19,169 nt of DNA. Origin: Clostridia bacterium. Lineage in GTDB: Bacteria > Bacillota > Clostridia > Peptostreptococcales > Anaerovoracaceae. Where the stretch lies: the NCBI GenBank assembly GCA_900754795.1, contig CAAEEA010000025.1:1-19169 (forward strand), written 5' to 3'. Positions 14,976 through 19,169 of the stretch are shown one piece after another. The stretch's first letter is position 1, and each line of letters starts with the position of its first letter. The notes beneath the pieces are model-generated. The model did no database searches, was not told the origin of the DNA, and saw nothing but the letters and a program-made list of their open reading frames with translations. The position numbers and the translations under genes are program-made.

Positions 14976-16835
14976 TTAAATCTTTTCAAAGTCTTCAGCG
15001 CCGTGTTTACAGAGCGGACAGATGAAGTCCGGCGGCAGTTCATCGCCTTCGTAAACATATCCGCAGATCTTGCAGACATAGCCGTGTTTTTCTTCCTCTA
15101 TCTTAGGCTGCGGCTTCGGTTTGATATGGGCAAAGTAGTAGGCGTAAGTCACCGAAGGCTCCTCGCTGAGGATCTCAGCCTCTGTCACCTCAGCAACAAA
15201 CAGCGTGTGGCTGCCGTAATCGTGGGACTCGATCACCCTAGCGGACATAAAAGCGTTTGTGCCTTCCGTCACATAGAGAAGTCCGTTGGCGCTTCTGGCA
15301 ACGCTGTCCTCAAAACCGGCAAACTTATCTGTATCCTTTCCGCTGGCAAAGCCGAAACGCTTAAATGTATCAAACGTCGTGTCTTCCGAGAGGAATGAAA
15401 TATTAAATACCCCTGTATTAAGGATCATGTCGTGGGTAAAGTTTGCCTTGTTTACCGCGATGTTGATCCTGTTAGGAGAACTGGTGAGCTGGGCGGCCGT
15501 GTTGATGATACAGCCGTTGTCTTTATCGCCGGATCTGGCGGTCAGAACAAACAGCCCGTAAGAGAAGTTGCGCATGACAGCCGAATCCACTTTTGCGGCC
15601 GCCATGGCGGTTTCATCAAATACAGGTTTTTCAAACTGAGGGATGGTAGACGCGATAGCGTCAACAAGTGAGTCAATATCCCCGCTCTGTTCAGGTTTCA
15701 GCGCCGATCTGATTGTTATGGTGTTGTCCAGGATGGTCATGTCTTTGCAGCTCTCAATAATCCCGCGCATCAGACTGCCGCTGGTCGGAGCCCATGAGCC
15801 GTTTTCCACAAAAGCGACGGTGCGACCCTGAATATTGTGAGCCGCAAGATCATTGAGCAGTTCTTCCATAGAAACAAATATCCCCGCGTTGTACGTTGTG
15901 GAAGCAAATAACAGATGACTCCACTTAAAGGCGGCAGCTATGATTTCAGAAGCAGGAGTTACAGAAACATCAAACATCACCGTTTTGATACCACGGTCAC
16001 GCAGCCGCGAAGAAATGATTTCGGCGGTGTTTTCCGTATTACCGTACACAGAGGCATAAGCGATCATTACGCCGGTCTCCTCAGGTGTGTATGTGCTCCA
16101 CTTTACATATTTATCGAAATAATCCTCCAGATTGCGTCTCCATACAAAACCGTGGAGAGGGCAGATCATTTTGATGTCCAGACCATGGGTTTTCTTTAGC
16201 AGAGACTGCACCTGATTGCCGTATTTGCCCACTATGTTGCAGTAATAGCGGCGGGCTTCGTCCATATAATCCCTTTCAAAATCCACCTCGTCGGCAAAGA
16301 TGGCTCCGTTGAGAGCGCCGAAAGTCCCGAACGCGTCAGCCGAGAACAGTGTTCCGGTTGTTTCGTCAAAAGTCACCATTACCTCCGGCCAGTGAACCAT
16401 CGGCGCGAAGATGAATCTGAGCACGTGATTTCCGGTGTTTAGAGTATCGCCCTCTTTGACAACAAATGCCTTGCCGGTCAGATCCATATTGAAAAACTGA
16501 TCTATCATGGCGAGTATCTTACTGTTGCAGACTATGGTAGCCTTGGGATATCTCAGCATCAACTCGTTAAGGGTAGCCGAATGATCCGGCTCCATGTGCT
16601 GGATAACGACAAAATTAAGCTCGCGGCCGTCGAGAGCATGTTCAAGGTTCTGGAAAAAGGTGCCGCTTACCGCCTTGTCAACCGTATCGAACAATACGGT
16701 AACGTCGTCGGTCAGCAGGTAAGAATTGTAGGAGACGCCGTAAGGGACGGAATAGACTCCTTCAAACATTGAAAGACGGCGGTCATTGGCTCCCACCCAG
16801 ACCAGATCGTCTCTGACTTTTTTCGTACAGTACAT
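14976..16835 (-). CDS. Flavodiiron protein fused to flavin reductase and rubredoxin
   Basis: This 619-residue cytoplasmic protein should reduce O2 and/or NO in an anaerobe. Residues 1-250 are the metallo-beta-lactamase-like diiron domain with every ligand present: H80-x-E82-x-D84-H85, H148, D167, H228. Residues 256 to about 395 are a flavodoxin domain (IAYASVYGNTENTAEI, FMN loop). About 420-575 is a flavin-reductase-like domain (VLTARSGDKDNGCIINTAAQL). The last 34 residues are a rubredoxin with C588, C591, C606 and C609. The fusion places the electron chain from reductase through rubredoxin to FMN and diiron in one polypeptide, needing only an external reductant, probably NAD(P)H. AAAGGAGG precedes the ATG; a possible -10 (TATAAT, plus-strand 16865-16870) has no good -35. 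It follows the HD gene by 67 bases. Confidence 0.93.
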   Translation of the reverse strand: MYCTKKVRDDLVWVGANDRRLSMFEGVYSVPYGVSYNSYLLTDDVTVLFDTVDKAVSGTFFQNLEHALDGRELNFVVIQHMEPDHSATLNELMLRYPKATIVCNSKILAMIDQFFNMDLTGKAFVVKEGDTLNTGNHVLRFIFAPMVHWPEVMVTFDETTGTLFSADAFGTFGALNGAIFADEVDFERDYMDEARRYYCNIVGKYGNQVQSLLKKTHGLDIKMICPLHGFVWRRNLEDYFDKYVKWSTYTPEETGVMIAYASVYGNTENTAEIISSRLRDRGIKTVMFDVSVTPASEIIAAAFKWSHLLFASTTYNAGIFVSMEELLNDLAAHNIQGRTVAFVENGSWAPTSGSLMRGIIESCKDMTILDNTITIRSALKPEQSGDIDSLVDAIASTIPQFEKPVFDETAMAAAKVDSAVMRNFSYGLFVLTARSGDKDNGCIINTAAQLTSSPNRINIAVNKANFTHDMILNTGVFNISFLSEDTTFDTFKRFGFASGKDTDKFAGFEDSVARSANGLLYVTEGTNAFMSARVIESHDYGSHTLFVAEVTEAEILSEEPSVTYAYYFAHIKPKPQPKIEEEKHGYVCKICGYVYEGDELPPDFICPLCKHGAEDFEKI

Positions 16836-16902
16836 TATGTCAACCTCCTTTTGTATGCACTATAATTATACCCGACCGGCTGTTGCATGAAACGCCGGGC
16901 GG

Positions 16903-17559
16903 TCACATCATTTTCTGTCCGTTTATCACCAGCGCGAAAGATACGTTCAGAGCTTCCGCCGCTTTTTTACAGAGCATCATCCGTCCCAGAAAGATCTCAA
17001 AGTATTCCATGAGAGTTGAATTAGTCGTATCTATGGTAAGGGTGAGCTTGATAGTGTCCTCAGAGATGTGTACTTTTGCCGCGGTTACAGAATAGTTTAC
17101 CCTGTCATGGATGTCGAACTGGGACTGAGAGCGGTTGCGGACGCGCGAGCGGCGCACATCGGTCTTGTCGGCGATGATCAGAGCCGCCGCCACAGGATTG
17201 ACCGGAAAAGCTGTCGATTCGTCATGATTGCCGATAGCCGTTACAACTGTAGCTATGTCCTCGGGATCCATTTCCATCCTGTCCAGCAGGCGAAAAGCCA
17301 TGACCGCGCCGCTCTGGGCATGATCGACGCGGTTTACGATATTGCCTATGTCGTGGAGATAGCCGGCGATCCTTGCAAGTTCAACCTGGTGTTCATCGTA
17401 GCCGAGGTGTTCAAGTATACGCCCCGCAAGTTCGGAGACTTTGTGCACATGAGGAAAGCTGTGCTCCGTGTAACCCAGCGCCAGCAGAGATTCGTCAGCC
17501 TTGGAAATATATGTTTTAATATCTTTATTATTCTTCACATCTTCAAATGTTATGTTCAT
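16903..17559 (-). CDS. HD-domain metal-dependent phosphohydrolase, substrate unknown
   Basis: The protein is 218 residues with a canonical HD domain: H37 in HVHKVSELA, the HD pair H69-D70 in GYLHDIGN, further His at H80 and H112 (GNHDES), and the distal Asp D131 in IIADKTD. This is the metal-binding set of HD-superfamily phosphohydrolases, which act on nucleotides or cyclic dinucleotides. The C-terminal part (about 150-218) is a small domain with KVHISEDTIKLTLTID that I do not recognise. The start ATG at 17559 follows GTGGTGAT on the minus strand. It lies upstream of the flavodiiron gene and may share its transcript. The substrate cannot be told from sequence. Confidence in the fold is high, in the specific function low. 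Confidence 0.85.
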   Translation of the reverse strand: MNITFEDVKNNKDIKTYISKADESLLALGYTEHSFPHVHKVSELAGRILEHLGYDEHQVELARIAGYLHDIGNIVNRVDHAQSGAVMAFRLLDRMEMDPEDIATVVTAIGNHDESTAFPVNPVAAALIIADKTDVRRSRVRNRSQSQFDIHDRVNYSVTAAKVHISEDTIKLTLTIDTTNSTLMEYFEIFLGRMMLCKKAAEALNVSFALVINGQKMM

Positions 17560-17608
17560 TTTATCACCACTTTCATCTTGTTTTTCACCTTACAGCATAG
17601 CAGCAAAA

Positions 17609-17632
17609 AGCGGCGGCCGCAACCGCGGCGCT
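17609..17632 (-). terminator. GC-rich hairpin terminator after the O-acetyltransferase gene
   Basis: On the minus strand GCCGC-GGTT-GCGGC forms a short stem (17616-17629), extended imperfectly by AGC/GCT, and leads into CTTTTTG (plus-strand 17605-17610). A second perfect palindrome, AGCCGGACCGGCT (17659-17671), lies right after the stop codon. Together they plausibly end the deaminase/acetyltransferase transcript. Confidence 0.5.
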
Positions 17633-17673
17633 GTAAAGATCATGTAAGAGCCGGGTGAAGCCGGACCGGCTGG

Positions 17674-18315
17674 CTATTTCAGATTATATGTGAAATGTTC
17701 TTCGTCTTCCGGCAGTATCAGATGTTTCATGCTGTCGGCCGCGGTAATCTTGCGTACCGGGCGGCAGGGATTGCCATAGGCCAGATAGCCGGAAGGGATA
17801 TCTTTTGTCACTACGCTGCCGGCGCCTATCACAACGTCATCGCCGATGGTGACGCCGTCGATCACGACAGCGTTGCAGGCGATCCATACATTGTTGCCTA
17901 TTGTGATTCCTCTGGCGTATTCGGCCATGGTTGTGCGGCCGTCATCGTCAAGACCCATCCGTTCCTGAGCGATCAGAGGATGGCTGGTCGCCATCAGAGA
18001 AACATTGGGACCAAAGCATACATTGTCGCCGATACGCACACATGCATCATCCATTACCATCAGATTGAAATTAGCGAAAAAATTTTCGCCGATAAAAGTA
18101 TGACACCCGTAATTGATCTGTACCGGTCCCTGAAAATAAAAAACTTTGCCGTGACCGCCGAGGATCCCGCCGATAACTTCGCCGCGACCGGGATCATATT
18201 CATCCATGGCGTTGTATTTCTGGCAGGCCGCGTGCGCCCTGTGCTTGATGTCTTTTAACTCCTGCTTTCGCGGGTCAAACATTCTGCCCGCGAAAATTTT
18301 TTCTTCTTCTGTCAT
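17674..18315 (-). CDS. Sugar O-acetyltransferase (maltose/galactoside type, left-handed beta helix)
   Basis: The product is 213 residues and resembles Maa/LacA: an N-terminal helix part (EEEKIFAGRMFDPRKQELKD), then hexapeptide repeats such as VRIGDNVCFGPNVSL and ITIGNNVWIACNAVVIDG, ending with GNPCRPVRKI. The catalytic His is H112 in SLMATSHPL, matching the LacA active-site His. It should move acetyl from acetyl-CoA to a sugar hydroxyl; the sugar cannot be identified. The reading frame extends upstream to 18642 through the deaminase gene, but AAGGAG 5 bases before ATG 18315 and the family N-terminus set the start. It lies 40 bases after the deaminase gene, probably on one transcript. A hairpin with a T-run follows. 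Confidence 0.93.
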   Translation of the reverse strand: MTEEEKIFAGRMFDPRKQELKDIKHRAHAACQKYNAMDEYDPGRGEVIGGILGGHGKVFYFQGPVQINYGCHTFIGENFFANFNLMVMDDACVRIGDNVCFGPNVSLMATSHPLIAQERMGLDDDGRTTMAEYARGITIGNNVWIACNAVVIDGVTIGDDVVIGAGSVVTKDIPSGYLAYGNPCRPVRKITAADSMKHLILPEDEEHFTYNLK

Positions 18316-18355
18316 GACAGTCTCCTTCCAAAATGTTATAGCAAAATGCCGGCGG

Positions 18356-18709
18356 TCAGAAATCCTCGACCTCGTATGCAAACGGCAGCAGTTCCCTCGC
18401 CCTGATCTTGACAGGCTCGCCTTCGGCGATGATGATGACCTCGCAGTCAGGCGCGTAATCACAGAGTATCTGGCGGCAGTTGCCGCATGGCGGTATGATT
18501 TCTCCGCCGGTGATGGCCGTACCCATGGCCACCTGTTCGGCACAGGCGCCGTAGATGGAATAGACGTTGACACCGGTATATATGCGGCCGCTGCCGCAGA
18601 GGACAGCCGCTCCAACAGTATGATTGAACCGCGTACCGTCATAATTGGGTCTCAGCGCGTCGCGCGCGGCTTCTATAAGGGCAAAGTCACGGTCGTTTAA
18701 CTGATTCAT
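18356..18709 (-). CDS. Cytidine/blasticidin-S deaminase-like protein with an internal gap
   Basis: The product is 117 residues of the zinc-dependent cytidine deaminase family. The zinc/catalytic set is C56-A-E58 and PCGNC (C75, C78). GRIYTGVNVY and the ending IRARELLPFAY resemble blasticidin-S deaminase and related gut-bacterial enzymes more than pyrimidine-salvage Cdd. About 15 residues that usually lie between the CAE and PCxxC motifs are missing: 17 positions from E58 to C75 against about 32 in blasticidin-S deaminase. A core strand would be lost. It may be an in-frame deletion or a natural short variant, so activity is uncertain. AAGGAGAT precedes the ATG at 18709, and a good promoter lies upstream. 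Zinc ligands are intact. Confidence 0.8.
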   Translation of the reverse strand: MNQLNDRDFALIEAARDALRPNYDGTRFNHTVGAAVLCGSGRIYTGVNVYSIYGACAEQVAMGTAITGGEIIPPCGNCRQILCDYAPDCEVIIIAEGEPVKIRARELLPFAYEVEDF

Positions 18710-18750
18710 CTGAAATCTCCTTTATATTGATTGGAAGTTTCTCCGCTTAT

Positions 18751-18779
18751 ATTCTAAAAGTTAAAACGCGGACAGTCAA
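18751..18779 (-). promoter_or_regulatory. Sigma-A promoter of the deaminase-acetyltransferase genes
   Basis: Read on the minus strand, TTGACT (plus 18774-18779), 17 bases, TAGAAT (plus 18751-18756) is a close sigma-A match. It lies about 42 bases before the deaminase ATG and gives a short leader containing the ribosome site. Confidence 0.8.
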
Positions 18780-18871
18780 TATGACTTCGGAACAAAAACA
18801 GACAGCGTCACGGTCAGAGTGATACGGCGAAAAAATAATACCCTGCCGCACTGGAAAGGATAACGGGAATA

Positions 18872-18880
18872 TGGTATCAT
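18872..18880 (+). promoter_or_regulatory. Possible extended -10 for the XRE-like gene
   Basis: TGGTATCAT matches an extended -10 (TGnTATAAT) at all but one informative base. The hexamer 17 bases upstream (TGGAAA) is weak. It is about 94 bases before the HTH start codon. Confidence 0.3.
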
Positions 18881-18973
18881 AAAATCAGATGTTAACTTTA
18901 CGGGCGCGATTGCAAGCGGCGGGCGGTGGACTTATTGAGCCTGACAGAATAAGCTTTTTTCGGAGGTGATATA

Positions 18974-19102
18974 ATGGAACTTGCAGGATTGATCTATACC
19001 AGACGAAAAGCAAAAGGCCTGTCACAGGAACAGCTCGCCGAATCCCTGGGCGTGGCGCGCCAGACCGTGAGCAAATGGGAAACCGGGGTATCACTTAGAT
19101 AA
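18974..19102 (+). pseudogene. Truncated XRE-family helix-turn-helix regulator
   Basis: The reading frame is 42 residues behind a strong CGGAGGTGAT ribosome site. It contains a nearly complete XRE helix-turn-helix: RRKAKGLSQEQLAESLGVARQTVSKWETG. Members of this family normally continue with VSxPDLxxL and a further helix and dimer or membrane part. Here the frame ends at TAA (19100-19102) right after TGVSLR. The bases at the break form GGTATC...GATACC (19086-19109). A shifted frame continues briefly as LDKDTTPIP before a stop, which could be a decayed continuation. It is probably a remnant; a short functional HTH peptide or a sequencing error near the window end are alternatives. Confidence 0.65.
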
Positions 19103-19169
19103 AGATACCACACCAATCCCACGCTGACTTTTGCTCAACCGATACAGCCGGAGGGCTGGATAACAAGAA

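Noticed and set aside
14747..15398. Plus-strand frames over the repeat island and the end of the flavodiiron gene
   Set aside because: They cross palindromes and direct repeats and then read the antisense of a clearly coding rubredoxin; no family resemblance.
18316..18642. Upstream extension of the O-acetyltransferase frame
   Set aside because: It overlaps the deaminase gene out of frame; the ribosome site and family N-terminus place the start at 18315.

Overview
The window comes from an anaerobic, amino-acid-fermenting bacterium, most likely a Clostridia-type Firmicute. The basis is the complete oxidative ornithine fermentation pathway, strong AGGAGG-type ribosome sites, sigma-A and sigma-54 promoters, a flavodiiron/rubredoxin oxygen-defence protein and a TetR-ABC multidrug-type pair. 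No rRNA or tRNA gene was recognised, so the taxonomic placement is inference.

Region 1 (1-6019) starts with the C-terminal Fis-type helix-turn-helix of a sigma-54 activator. A 307-base control region follows, with a paired A/T-rich palindromic site and a near-perfect -24/-12 promoter. Then comes an operon: ord (2,4-diaminopentanoate dehydrogenase), ortA-ortB (2-amino-4-oxopentanoate thiolase) and oraS-oraE (B12/PLP D-ornithine 4,5-aminomutase). Both heteromeric pairs overlap as TAATG. A strong terminator follows oraE.

Region 2 (6020-7608) is an unexpected cassette: its own sigma-A promoter, a leader with a short ORF and attenuator-like hairpins, a PD-(D/E)XK-like nuclease candidate, and a GNAT acetyltransferase. 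Region 3 (7656-10624) resumes the pathway with a MutL/GlmL-like ASKHA ATPase, presumed to be the aminomutase reactivase, and orr (ornithine racemase), and ends in a hairpin terminator. The cassette and terminator therefore appear to separate orr and the ATPase from the sigma-54 promoter.

Region 4 (10701-14741) is an autoregulated-looking tetR gene with tandem operator-like palindromes, then a 1070-residue fused ATPase-permease of the MacB/FtsX type with a very large ectodomain, ending in a perfect hairpin terminator. Region 5 (14742-14975) is a compact island of palindromes and 22-base direct repeats between convergent genes.

Region 6 (14976-18779) is on the minus strand: a cytidine/blasticidin-S deaminase-like gene behind a good sigma-A promoter, a hexapeptide-repeat sugar O-acetyltransferase, an HD-domain phosphohydrolase, and a flavodiiron-flavin reductase-rubredoxin fusion. 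The window closes with a truncated XRE-family DNA-binding gene on the plus strand.

Together, regions 1 and 3 convert L-ornithine through D-ornithine and 2,4-diaminopentanoate to 2-amino-4-oxopentanoate, then thiolytically to alanine and acetyl-CoA. This yields NAD(P)H and acetyl-CoA under anaerobic conditions.
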